Below are positions 29,021 through 36,359 of a stretch of DNA of 64,000 bases, in pieces. Location: positions 310,001-374,000 of the forward strand of contig JAIUPD010000001.1 of NCBI GenBank assembly GCA_020161615.1, in the 5' to 3' direction. This DNA is from Pseudomonadota bacterium (GTDB lineage: Bacteria > Pseudomonadota > Alphaproteobacteria > Rhodobacterales > Rhodobacteraceae). Under the pieces are notes generated by a model. The model was given only the letters and a program-made list of their open reading frames with translations, searched no databases and was not told the origin of the DNA. The translations under genes and the position numbers were made by a program. Numbering within the stretch: position 1 is the stretch's first letter; every line of letters starts with the position of its first letter.

Positions 29021-30024
29021 CGGCGCCAGTCGGGACTGGCCCAAGCCTCGCCCGTTTCCTGACGCTGGCGCACATGCCGCTTCACCTCGCGCCAGATCGC
29101 GCTGCCCAGGCGGGTCAGCAGGATGGGTCCCGCCACCCCCAGCGCCATCATCGTGCCAAGCGAGGTCAGGCCCAGCGACAAGGCCCCCAGCAGCACCAGA
29201 TAGTGCAGGAAATAGATCGCCATCGACAATTTCCCCAGCGGTCGCAGCCAGCCGGGCAGATCGAGGCGCAGCATCGCCATCATCAGCGTCACGCTGAACG
29301 CCATGGCCAGCGGCGGGAATTCGGGCGGCGCGGCGGGGCTGAGCCCGAAGGCCCGGAGCGACAGCCAGGCCTCGCCCAGCCGCAGCGCCGCCAAGAAGCC
29401 CAGCATCAGCCACAGCGGCAGCGCGCCGGGCATCCAGTCGCTGCCCTCGCGTTCGATCTTGCCCGCCAGCAGGAAGCCCAGCACGGCATAGGGGTATTCG
29501 ACGAAGATCCCGTTGCGGTAGACGTTCAGCGACAGATCGACCGGCGTGAAGAAGTCGATGCCTTGAAGCGTGGCCCCGGTCAGCGCCAGACCCAGCGCCG
29601 ACCCCAGCAGCCAGCGGCGCTGCGCCAGGGGATCGGGAACCAGCCGCAGGACCGCCGCGATCATCAGGACGGCCAGGATCAGCGCGGCCATGTACCACAG
29701 ATGCAGGGGGCCTACGACCAGCCGGCCCAGCACATGCAGGACATCCGGCTCTCCCACCAGCCAGACGGGGGCATAGATCAGACACCAGACCAGATAGGCC
29801 CCGGTCATGATCATCAGCCAGGGCATCGTCCGACCCCGACGGCCGGTCGCGTGGAACAGAAAGCCCGAGACCAGCGCGAAGGTCGGCACCGTGGCGCGGA
29901 CCAGCCCCTGACCGACCAGGTAATTCGTGGTGCTGTAATGCTGGCCCATGAGGACTGAATGCGCCCAGACCACGCCGAGGGCGAGCAGGAATTTCAGGGC
30001 ATCGATGGACGGCAAGCGGGTCAT
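29017..30024 (-). CDS. Acyltransferase family 3 membrane protein
   Basis: 335 aa, about ten hydrophobic segments. N-terminal LPSIDALKFLLALGVVWAHS is the typical Acyl_transf_3 start (R..D.LR/K with His in the first helix), followed by VPTFALVSGFLF. C-terminal SMAIYFLHYLVLL is also typical. Such proteins acetylate or acylate cell-surface sugars (OafA-like) or other headgroups. Basic cytoplasmic tail (REVKRHVRQRQETG). Convergent with the CDP-alcohol phosphatidyltransferase and upstream of nothing obvious; substrate unknown. Confidence 0.85.
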   Translation of the reverse strand: MTRLPSIDALKFLLALGVVWAHSVLMGQHYSTTNYLVGQGLVRATVPTFALVSGFLFHATGRRGRTMPWLMIMTGAYLVWCLIYAPVWLVGEPDVLHVLGRLVVGPLHLWYMAALILAVLMIAAVLRLVPDPLAQRRWLLGSALGLALTGATLQGIDFFTPVDLSLNVYRNGIFVEYPYAVLGFLLAGKIEREGSDWMPGALPLWLMLGFLAALRLGEAWLSLRAFGLSPAAPPEFPPLAMAFSVTLMMAMLRLDLPGWLRPLGKLSMAIYFLHYLVLLGALSLGLTSLGTMMALGVAGPILLTRLGSAIWREVKRHVRQRQETGEAWASPDWRR

Positions 30025-30119
30025 TCGGCCGGATTACCCGCCGAAGATGGCATGACTGCGGAGGAGATGTGGCAACTTGCAGTTGCGGCGGCGCTGCAAG
30101 CGAACCGATGTGCGGCCGG

Positions 30120-31145
30120 CTACTCGGCCGGATCGACGGCCGGCTTCCAGCGGCGGCCCGCCGCCTGCGCCGCCCGGTCGGGCGCCTGGAACCTTTGCAG
30201 CCGCCGCAGGCCGAACCAGAGCCCGCCCATCAGCGCGATCGAGGCATAGCCGTCGACCGCATAGTGATAGCCGCTCCAGACCGACAGGATCAGGATCGTG
30301 CCGGCGAAGAGCCCGGCCGGGACCGCCAGCAGCAGCGAGCGTTCGGCACAATAGAGCGCCACGACCGCGGCCACCGCGACATGGACCGACGGGAAGGCCG
30401 AAAGCCCGGTTCCGAAGCCCTCGCGCCCGGCGGCGTACATGGACCACAGATGCTCTTGCAACGTGCCCATCACCGTGCCGTCGAGGCCCGCGTCCTGCAG
30501 GTTGCGGGTCAGCGCGGCGAAGCGGGTGCTGTCGTAGAACCGGTCATGGAACACCGGCCCCACCGACATGCCCATCAGCGCCACGACATTGCCCACCACG
30601 ACCCAGGCCGCGGCATAGAGGACCAGATAGCGGCGCACGCGCCCGTGGTCCTCGTCGCCCGCCAGCAGGATGACCGGGAAGAGGAAGGCCAGGATCAGCC
30701 AGGGCGCCTGATAGAGCGGGGTCAGCCGGACCATCAGGTCGTCGCCGAGCAGATGGTCGATCACCCGCCAGGGTTCGGCATCGCCATGCAGCCAGGCATC
30801 GAGCGCCGCGAGCGAGGGATCGGCGTAATAGGGCACGATCTGCGGCATGGTGGTCTTGACCAGCGTGAAGCCGACATGCAGCGCCAGCACCCCGGCATAG
30901 ACCAGTCCCAGGCGCCGCATCGCCGGTCCCGGCGCCGTGCCGCGCCGCCTCTCGGCCCTGAGCGCCCAGAGCGAGACCAGCGCCATCATCGCCCAGAGCC
31001 CGTAGAGCGGCATGTCGAGGTCTCCGCCCATCGCGGCCAGGAAATCCTCGAGCACGTTGTCGCGAAAGCTGACGGCCAGCCCCAGGGCGACGGCCGCATA
31101 GGTCAGCGCGAAACGGAAAAAGGCAGCAGCAGGAAATACCGACAT
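30120..31145 (-). CDS. PAP2-superfamily membrane protein (PAP2_3/Aur1-like)
   Basis: 341 aa with about eight membrane spans. C-terminal catalytic motifs: SAFPSVHVAVAAVVAL (C2 motif SxxxSVH-like) and SVWSGYHYAVDGYASI (C3 motif SxxxGxHxxxD), characteristic of PAP2 phosphatases and of inositol-phosphotransferases of the Aur1/Ipt1 group, which carry them at the C-terminus after an N-terminal membrane extension as here. It may remove or transfer a lipid phosphate group in the membrane. Divergent gene or promoter not evident. A short inverted repeat (CTTGCAG..CTGCAAG, 30076-30100) lies after its stop. Confidence 0.83.
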   Translation of the reverse strand: MSVFPAAAFFRFALTYAAVALGLAVSFRDNVLEDFLAAMGGDLDMPLYGLWAMMALVSLWALRAERRRGTAPGPAMRRLGLVYAGVLALHVGFTLVKTTMPQIVPYYADPSLAALDAWLHGDAEPWRVIDHLLGDDLMVRLTPLYQAPWLILAFLFPVILLAGDEDHGRVRRYLVLYAAAWVVVGNVVALMGMSVGPVFHDRFYDSTRFAALTRNLQDAGLDGTVMGTLQEHLWSMYAAGREGFGTGLSAFPSVHVAVAAVVALYCAERSLLLAVPAGLFAGTILILSVWSGYHYAVDGYASIALMGGLWFGLRRLQRFQAPDRAAQAAGRRWKPAVDPAE

Positions 31146-31265
31146 CTCAACCCGACAGGACGTTCCGGCCGGGAAATCACCGGCAGGCGCCGAGCATTCG
31201 CCGTCCCGGGGCCGGACGGCAAGAGGGCGCGTGCGGGGATCGGCGGATTTTCCCCTCAGCGGCGC

Positions 31266-31880
31266 TCAATCCCCCGCGATCAGCCCCAGCCCGCGCAGAT
31301 AGATGCCGATCCCGGCCTCCAGCAATTCCTCGGGCGTGAAGGGGGTGCGGGCACCGGGCTTGCCGCGGGCGTAGAGTTCGACAATCCCGTGGCTCATCGC
31401 CGTGATATGGGCCGAGAACATCGCCGCGGGCGGGCGCCTCTCGGCCGGGATCCGGGCCGAGAGCGCATCGGCGGCCCTCGTCAGCACCCGGTTCGCGCGT
31501 TCGGCCGCGCGCGCCAGTTCCGGGGTCTGGCCCGGGGCGATCCCCGATTCGAACATCGCCATATAATGACCGGGATACTTCCGGGCGAAGGCCAGATAGG
31601 CCCGTCCCACCGCCTCGAACGCGGCGAGCGGCGAGGGTTTGCCGTCGTTATAGGCGTAGTCCAATACATCGGCGAACAGTTCGTAGCCCTGGGTCGCCAC
31701 CTCGGCGATCAGATCCTCGCGCCCCGAGAAATGTCGGTAAGGGGCGGCGGCCGAGACCTCGGCCCGTTTCGCGGCCTCGGCCATGGTGAAGCCGGTCGGC
31801 CCCTTCTCGGCGATGAGGTCCAGCGCCGCCTCGACCAGGGCCTGGCGCAGATTTCCGTGGTGATAGCCGCGTTTGCTCAT
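31266..31880 (-). CDS. TetR/AcrR-family transcriptional regulator
   Basis: 204 aa. DNA-binding domain at the N-terminus: YHHGNLRQALVEAALDLIAEKGPTGFTMAEAAKRAEVSAAAPYRHFSGREDLIAEVA, the FYHHFxxKExL-type helix being PYRHFSGRED. The C-terminal domain resembles the TetR_C_33/WHG type (ARKYPGHYMAMFE, HGIVELYARG). The neighbouring PAP2-like gene lies 120 bases downstream in the same direction and is a possible target. No palindromic operator is evident upstream. Confidence 0.88.
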   Translation of the reverse strand: MSKRGYHHGNLRQALVEAALDLIAEKGPTGFTMAEAAKRAEVSAAAPYRHFSGREDLIAEVATQGYELFADVLDYAYNDGKPSPLAAFEAVGRAYLAFARKYPGHYMAMFESGIAPGQTPELARAAERANRVLTRAADALSARIPAERRPPAAMFSAHITAMSHGIVELYARGKPGARTPFTPEELLEAGIGIYLRGLGLIAGD

Positions 31881-31968
31881 CGGGTCCGATCCGGCGCGCG
31901 CCGGGCGCGGGAGAGGGGGAGTATCGCAGATGCCGCCCCGCTGGCAACCGGCGGCACGCGCAGAGCCC

Positions 31969-31997
31969 TTGCATTGCCCCGCCGTCTTTCATACATA
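31969..31997 (+). promoter_or_regulatory. Probable promoter of the SRP RNA gene
   Basis: -35 TTGCAT (31969-31974), 17-base spacer, -10-like TACATA (31992-31997), six bases before the inferred RNA 5' end. Confidence 0.5.
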
Positions 31998-32002
31998 GCC
32001 CG

Positions 32003-32098
32003 CGAGAGGCTGGCGCGGGCAGGCGTTTCGCCAACCCGGTCAGGTCCGGAAGGAAGCAGCCGCAACGATTCCCGCTTGGGTCGTGTCCGGTCTCTCAC
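32003..32098 (+). ncRNA. ffs: Signal recognition particle RNA, small bacterial type (4.5S)
   Basis: The universally conserved domain IV is present: GGTCCGGAAGGAAGCAGCC at 32043-32061, with the GGAA tetraloop and the asymmetric internal loop that bind Ffh. The ends pair (GAGAGG near 32004 with TCTCTC at 32091-32096), giving one long hairpin of about 95 nt. It targets ribosomes making membrane proteins to the membrane. The exact ends are estimated from pairing. Confidence 0.9.
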
Positions 32099-32101
32099 CT
32101 C

Positions 32102-32326
32102 TTACCGCTTGCCTTTCCCCTTGCCGCCGCCCGAATTGGTGCCACCGATGTCGCGCGCGGCCTCCGCAGCGGCGCGCAGCTCTTCCGCGATTTCCTCGGC
32201 TTCTTCGGGATCGAAATCCAGCGGCAGTTCGAGTCCCTCGGCCTCGACATAGATCCGCACCATCCCGGCCGAGGTCGGCCCGATCTGCAGGTTCGCGGCG
32301 ATGTCGCTTTGCTTGTTGATGCCCAT
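32102..32326 (-). CDS. Small conserved Rhodobacterales protein (DUF6324-like)
   Basis: 74 aa from ATG 32326 (AAAAGGGG lies six bases upstream; ATG 32332 would leave no spacing). Sequence MGINKQSDIAANLQIGPTS, then MVRIYVEAEGLELPLDFDPEEAEEIAEELRAAAEAARD and a basic Gly/Lys tail. I recall near-identical proteins in Rhodobacterales under DUF6324, function unknown. It is convergent with the SRP RNA, its stop lying a few bases from the RNA 3' end. Confidence 0.78.
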   Translation of the reverse strand: MGINKQSDIAANLQIGPTSAGMVRIYVEAEGLELPLDFDPEEAEEIAEELRAAAEAARDIGGTNSGGGKGKGKR

Positions 32327-32431
32327 GGCCATCCCCTTTTGCTTTCGTTCAGCCCTACCCCGCAGGCGAGGCCCGCGCAAGCCAGCGCCCGCCGCTTGAC
32401 AGGGATGGGGAAGGGGTCGCAGCCTGCCGAC

Positions 32432-32914
32432 ATGGAAACCGTGACCCTGCGCCCTTTTACCGCCCGGGATGCCGATTGGCTGATCGCCCGGCACGGCACG
32501 CTCTACGCCGAGCACGAGGGCTTCGACGCCAGTTTCGAGGCGCTGGTGGCCGAGATCATCGCCGATTTCCTGGCCCATCGGCAGGAGGGGCTCGAGGAGG
32601 GCTGGATCGCCTGGCAGGGGGACCGGCGCCTTGGCTCCATCTTCGTGGTCGAGGAGGATGCGATGACGGCCAAGTTGCGACTCGTCCTGCTGGAACCCGT
32701 GGCGCGGGGCACCGGCCTGGCGCAGCGGATGTTGGAGCAGGCGATGGCTTTCGCCCGCGGCGCAGGCTATCGGCGCATGCGGCTCTGGACGCACGAAAGC
32801 CATCGCGCCGCCGGCCGGCTCTATGCCAGGAACGGTTTCACGCTGACCGGCAGCGAGGCGAAACACTCGTTCGGGCAGGATGTCGTGGCCCAGACATGGG
32901 AGCGCGATCTCTAG
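32432..32914 (+). CDS. GNAT-family N-acetyltransferase
   Basis: 160 aa. ETVTLRPFTARDADWLIARH is a typical GNAT N-terminus; the acetyl-CoA site is LEPVARGTGLAQRMLEQAMAFAR (Q/RxxGxG/A variant RGTGLA), then YRRMRLWTHESHRAAGRLYARNGFTLTGSE, the usual helix with Tyr and NGF. The homologous arrangement is frequent as the acetyltransferase domain of MarR-GNAT fusions, here without a MarR part. The start is uncertain: ATG 32432 or 32405. Substrate unknown. Divergent from the 74-aa gene. Confidence 0.85.
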   Translation: METVTLRPFTARDADWLIARHGTLYAEHEGFDASFEALVAEIIADFLAHRQEGLEEGWIAWQGDRRLGSIFVVEEDAMTAKLRLVLLEPVARGTGLAQRMLEQAMAFARGAGYRRMRLWTHESHRAAGRLYARNGFTLTGSEAKHSFGQDVVAQTWERDL

Positions 32915-32927
32915 GCGCAGACCCCTC

Positions 32928-32956
32928 TTGCAATCGCCGCGAGGGGCGGCTAAACG
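32928..32956 (+). promoter_or_regulatory. Probable promoter of tRNA-His
   Basis: -35-like TTGCAA (32928-32933), 17-base spacer, -10-like TAAACG (32951-32956), ten bases before the tRNA 5' end. Confidence 0.4.
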
Positions 32957-32966
32957 GCCCGCACGT

Positions 32967-33043
32967 GCCGCCTTAGCTCAGTTGGTTAGAGCGCTAGATT
33001 GTGGATCTAGAGGTCCCCCGTTCGAGCCGGGGAGGCGGTACCA
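32967..33043 (+). tRNA. tRNA-His (anticodon GTG), alphaproteobacterial type lacking G-1
   Basis: 77 nt including encoded CCA. Acceptor GCCGCCT/AGGCGGT with a G1-U72 wobble pair, TAGCTCAGTTGGTTAGAGC D-arm, anticodon loop TTGTGGA reading His, and T-loop TTCGAGC. Position -1 is T (32966) and the discriminator is A73 (33040), so the G-1:C73 pair that is the usual His identity element is absent from the gene. This is the known alphaproteobacterial exception, served by a divergent HisRS. Confidence 0.95.
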
Positions 33044-33047
33044 TCGA

Positions 33048-33085
33048 CACAAGACCCGGGCGACTGCCCGGGTCTTGTGCGTTTT
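33048..33085 (+). terminator. Strong rho-independent terminator after tRNA-His
   Basis: 14-bp perfect stem (33048-33061 with 33066-33079, loop GACT) followed by CGTTTT. Confidence 0.88.
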
Positions 33086-33206
33086 GGCCGCTCGGTGGAC
33101 CCCGCCAGACCAGGCACGGGCCTCAAGGCCCGGGCTTGCCTTGCGGGGCCGGTTTCGGCCACACTTCCCCATCGCGGCGCCCTCGCACCGCGGCAGGGAG
33201 GATGCC

Positions 33207-33785
33207 ATGTACCGCGTGCGCCTGTTCGCCACCCGCCATTCCCGCGCCTTCGAATGGATCTATCAAAGGCTGGAGACGGTCTTCGTCGCGCTGGACCCCC
33301 TGTTCCGTCGTCTGGGCTACAACCGGGTGGAGCGTGTCGTGGCCGTGCCCGAGCGCTGGGTGAAGTCCTTCCTCTTCGATTGCCGGATGTGCGGGCAATG
33401 CGTGCTGTCCTCGACCGGCATGGCCTGCCCGATGAACTGCCCCAAGCAACTCAGGAACGGCCCCTGCGGCGGGGTCCGCCCCGGGGGCTATTGCGAGGTC
33501 AAGCCGCAGATGCGCTGCGTCTGGACCGAAGCCTGGGAAGGCGCCTCGCGCATGAAGCATGGCAACCGCATCGCCGAAGTGCTGCCGCCGGTGGACCGCC
33601 GGCTTGAGGGCTCCTCCGCCTGGCTGCGCGCCAGCCGCGAGAAGGCCCGGCCCGAGGAAGCCGCCACCGACAAGGCCCGGGCGGCACTGGCGCAAGCCTT
33701 TCCCCGCGCCCGGGCGCTGGAGCCTTCGGCCGCGCCGCTGGCCGAGGAACCGCGCCGCGCCGTCAACCGGGGGGAAGGGTCATGA
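33207..33785 (+). CDS. Methylenetetrahydrofolate reductase C-terminal-domain zinc/iron-sulfur-type protein
   Basis: 192 aa. A Cys-rich module occupies residues ~58-95: CRMCGQC, then MACPMNCPKQLRNGPCGGV and YCEV, CVW. This matches the MTHFR_C (PF12225-like) domain that accompanies MetF-type reductases in C1 demethylation pathways and in acetogens, where the Cys residues bind a metal or cluster. The C-terminal part is helical and charged. Its stop overlaps the ATG of the reductase gene (ATGA), so the two should form one enzyme. ATG 33207 chosen; GGGAGGA lies seven bases upstream. Confidence 0.85.
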   Translation: MYRVRLFATRHSRAFEWIYQRLETVFVALDPLFRRLGYNRVERVVAVPERWVKSFLFDCRMCGQCVLSSTGMACPMNCPKQLRNGPCGGVRPGGYCEVKPQMRCVWTEAWEGASRMKHGNRIAEVLPPVDRRLEGSSAWLRASREKARPEEAATDKARAALAQAFPRARALEPSAAPLAEEPRRAVNRGEGS

Positions 33786-34774
33786 GCCTCTTCTGGACCG
33801 ATCCCAACGCCATCCGCCCCTACGAGGCGCCGCCGCTCGGCCATGTCGCGGGCTCGAAGCTGGAAATCGCCCTGCGCGCCGGGCAGTTCGCGGTGACGGC
33901 CGAGATGAACCCGCCCGACAGCGCCGATCCGGCCGATGTGTTCGAGGCGGCGAAACCCCTGGCCGATGTGGCGCATGCGATCAACGCCACCGATGCCTCG
34001 GGCGCCAATTGCCACATGTCCTCCATCGGCATCTGCGCGCTGCTGACCCGGATGGGGCACGGCACCGTTTACCAGATCTCCTGCCGCGACCGGAACCGGA
34101 TCGCCATTCAGGGCGACGTTCTGGGCGCCGCCGCCATGGGGGTGAAGAACGTCCTGTGCCTGACCGGCGACGATGTGGGGGCCGGGGACCAGCCCGGGGC
34201 GAAGCCGGTCTTCGACCTCGATTCGCTGACGCTCATCCGCACCATCCGCACGATGCGCGATGAGGGCGTGTTCCTGTCCGGCCGCAAGATCACCAAGCCG
34301 CCGAAGCTGTTCATCGGCGCGGCCGAGAATCCTTGCGTCGATCCCGTCGAATGGCGGCCCGAGCGGCTGGCGAAGAAGGTCGAGGCCGGGGCCGAGTTCA
34401 TCCAGACCAATTACATCTTCGACATGCCGCGGTTCGAGGCCTTCATGGCCCGGGTCCGCGATCTGGGTCTGGACAAACGGGTCTTCATCCTGCCGGGCGT
34501 CGGCCCCCTGGCCAGCGGCAAGGCGGCACGGTGGATGCGCTCGAACGTACCGGGCATCCATATCCCCGACGCGGTGATCGAACGGATGGAAAAGGCCGCG
34601 AACCCGGGCGACGAGGGGCGCCGGATCTGCGTGGAACTGATCCAGCAGATCAGGGAGGTGAAGGGCGTGGCGGGCGTGCATGTCATGGCCTACCGTCGCG
34701 AGCATCTGGTGGCGGACATCCTGCGCGAGGCGGGGGTGGCGCGGGACGAAGGGGCCGAACATGCGCAGTTATGA
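33782..34774 (+). CDS. Methylenetetrahydrofolate reductase family protein
   Basis: 330 aa TIM-barrel flavoprotein of the MetF family, interconverting methylene-THF and methyl-THF with FAD. Visible: FAVTAEMNPPDSADP (catalytic Glu region), INATDASGANCHMSSIGICALL (D.S region for folate), YQISCRDRNRIAIQGDVLGAAAMGVKNVLCLTGDD (typical GDxP position as GDD), EAGAEFIQTNYIFDMPRFEAF (Q in place for folate binding), and a long C-terminus. Together with the Cys-rich upstream partner it looks like the catabolic type used to oxidise methyl groups rather than biosynthetic MetF. The Tag-like gene starts 14 bases before its stop. Confidence 0.88.
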   Translation: MSLFWTDPNAIRPYEAPPLGHVAGSKLEIALRAGQFAVTAEMNPPDSADPADVFEAAKPLADVAHAINATDASGANCHMSSIGICALLTRMGHGTVYQISCRDRNRIAIQGDVLGAAAMGVKNVLCLTGDDVGAGDQPGAKPVFDLDSLTLIRTIRTMRDEGVFLSGRKITKPPKLFIGAAENPCVDPVEWRPERLAKKVEAGAEFIQTNYIFDMPRFEAFMARVRDLGLDKRVFILPGVGPLASGKAARWMRSNVPGIHIPDAVIERMEKAANPGDEGRRICVELIQQIREVKGVAGVHVMAYRREHLVADILREAGVARDEGAEHAQL

Positions 34775-35426
34775 CGAAATCCTGGCGATTGCCGCCGAGC
34801 GCAAGGGCGGGGTGGCGAAGGTGCTGGAGGGCATCCCCCAGCCCTTGAGCGCCGACGCGCTGGCTGCGATCCCCGACGACCGCTGGCTGGCGCAACTCGC
34901 CCGGGGGATCCTGCAGGCGGGGATTTCCTGGACCGTGGTGGACAAGAAATGGCCGGGGATCGAAGAGGCGTTTCTGAGCTTCGACATCACCGCCATCACC
35001 TTCCAGCCGCCCGATTGGGCGCATGAACTGATCGGCGATCCCCGCATCATCCGCTCGCCGCCCAAGGTGCAGGCGATCCTCGACAACGCCGCTTTCATCC
35101 GCCGGGTGCGCGACGAGGCGGGCTCGTTCGGGCGGCGGATCGGCGACTGGCCGGCCTCGGACTTCGCTGGGTTGCTGCTCTGGCTGCAGGCCGAGGGGGC
35201 GCGGCTGGGGGGCTCGACCGGGGCCTATGCGCTCAGGCAGATGGGCAAGGACAGCTTCATCCTGTCGCAGGATGTGGTGGCGCGGCTGGTGGCCGAGGGG
35301 GTGGTGGACAAGGCGCCCAGCTCGAAAAAGGCATGGGCGGCGGTGCAGGAGGCCTTCAACATCTGGCAGGCGCAATCGGGGGCGAGCCTCACCACGATCA
35401 GCCGAGTCCTCGCGCAATCCCTGTAG
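34761..35426 (+). CDS. DNA-3-methyladenine glycosylase I (Tag)-like protein
   Basis: 221 aa. Helix-hairpin-helix glycosylase features of the Tag family: ARGILQAGISWTVVDKKWPGIEEAFLSFDITAITF corresponds to the QAGLSW..LKKR..F..FD segment, and DPRIIRSPPKVQAILDNAAFI to the GIIRHRGKIQAIIGNA segment (substrate-binding). The C-terminal zinc-binding Cys/His set of E. coli Tag is not present. It would remove 3-methyladenine from alkylated DNA, but missing metal ligands leave some doubt about activity. ATG 34761 nested in the end of the reductase gene indicates coupling. Confidence 0.8.
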   Translation: MRSYDEILAIAAERKGGVAKVLEGIPQPLSADALAAIPDDRWLAQLARGILQAGISWTVVDKKWPGIEEAFLSFDITAITFQPPDWAHELIGDPRIIRSPPKVQAILDNAAFIRRVRDEAGSFGRRIGDWPASDFAGLLLWLQAEGARLGGSTGAYALRQMGKDSFILSQDVVARLVAEGVVDKAPSSKKAWAAVQEAFNIWQAQSGASLTTISRVLAQSL

Positions 35427-35445
35427 GGTGGGATTTCATCCCACC
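35423..35445. repeat. Palindromic intergenic repeat, GTAGGGTGGGAT type
   Basis: GTA followed by GGTGGGAT (35427-35434), loop TTC, ATCCCACC (35438-35445). The Tag-like gene's TAG stop is inside the leading GTAGG. Similar to a widespread GTAGGGTGGG.. class of short palindromes; may serve as terminator-like hairpin. Confidence 0.6.
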
Positions 35446-35460
35446 ACGCGCCGCCCCCCC

Positions 35461-35490
35461 CGTAGGGTGCGTGCCGGCACGCACCCTACG
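35461..35490. repeat. 30-bp perfect palindrome, CGTAGGGTGCGTGCC type
   Basis: Left arm CGTAGGGTGCGTGCC (35461-35475) and its exact inverse (35476-35490) with no loop. Shares the GTAGGGTG opening with the hairpin 38 bases upstream, so the two belong to one repeat class. Upstream of the creatininase-family operon. Confidence 0.7.
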
Positions 35491-35549
35491 GCGGTTGCGC
35501 CCGCGTCCGGCCCGTGCATCATGGCCGCAACCTGAAGGGAGACGCCCCC

Positions 35550-36359
35550 ATGCAAGAAACAGACTGGTCCCGCCTCAAGGCGCATGAACTCCGCGCGCTG
35601 GCCGCGCAGAATGCCGTCGTCATCCTGCCCATCGCCTCGATCGAGCAGCACGGGCCGCATCTGCCGACCATGACGGACACCCGCCTCGGGTACGAGATCG
35701 CCATCCGCGCCGCGCGGAAGGCCAGCGACACGCGCCCGGTGGTCGTCACCCCTGTGGTCTGGTCCGGCCTCAGCGAACATCACATGCCCTATGGCGGCAC
35801 GCTGACGCTGAGCCAGGCGACCTTCCGCGCGGTGATCCGCGACCTGGTGGAGGCCATCACACGCCATGGGTTCCGCGATATCCTCATCTCGAACAGCCAT
35901 GGCGGCAACCAGATCGCCATGCAGCAGATCTGCGATGAACTCGCGCCGACCTCTGCCGCAACGCTGGTCGCCACCACCTATGTCTCCGAGGCGGGCGAAA
36001 GCCTGTCGCGTCATTGCCAGGACCAGCCCGGCGTCATGCATGCGGGCGAGGCCGAGACCTCGATGATGATGGTCTGCGAGCCGGATCTGGTCGATACCTC
36101 GGACCTTGCCACCCTGACCCAGGCCATGGACGGCGCCGGGTTCCTCAAGGCCGGCAAGGCCAGCTACCGCTGGCGCCCCTTCCAGCACATCACCGCCAAC
36201 GGCATCGCCGGCAATCCGACCCGCGCCAGCGCCGCGAAGGGCGAGGCGATGCTGGAAGCGGGGGCCGAGGCGCTGGCCGCCCTGATCCGCGACCCGGCCA
36301 CCTGGGCCCCGGTCAGGGACGTCCGGGGCGAGGGCACGCAGGGGGTGACCTTCCGATGA
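35550..36359 (+). CDS. Creatininase-family amidohydrolase
   Basis: 269 aa from ATG 35550 (GAAGGGAGA upstream). Creatininase fold with metal-binding residues: LPIASIEQHGPHLPTMTDTRLG (Glu, His, Asp), EHHMPYGGTLTLS, ISNSHGGNQIAM (His), and MHAGEAETSMMM (the Glu of GExETS). Members hydrolyse cyclic amides (creatinine) or cyclic formamidopyrimidines (ArfB-like, MftE). Which substrate applies is not decidable. It overlaps the next gene by four bases (ATGA). Confidence 0.88.
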   Translation: MQETDWSRLKAHELRALAAQNAVVILPIASIEQHGPHLPTMTDTRLGYEIAIRAARKASDTRPVVVTPVVWSGLSEHHMPYGGTLTLSQATFRAVIRDLVEAITRHGFRDILISNSHGGNQIAMQQICDELAPTSAATLVATTYVSEAGESLSRHCQDQPGVMHAGEAETSMMMVCEPDLVDTSDLATLTQAMDGAGFLKAGKASYRWRPFQHITANGIAGNPTRASAAKGEAMLEAGAEALAALIRDPATWAPVRDVRGEGTQGVTFR

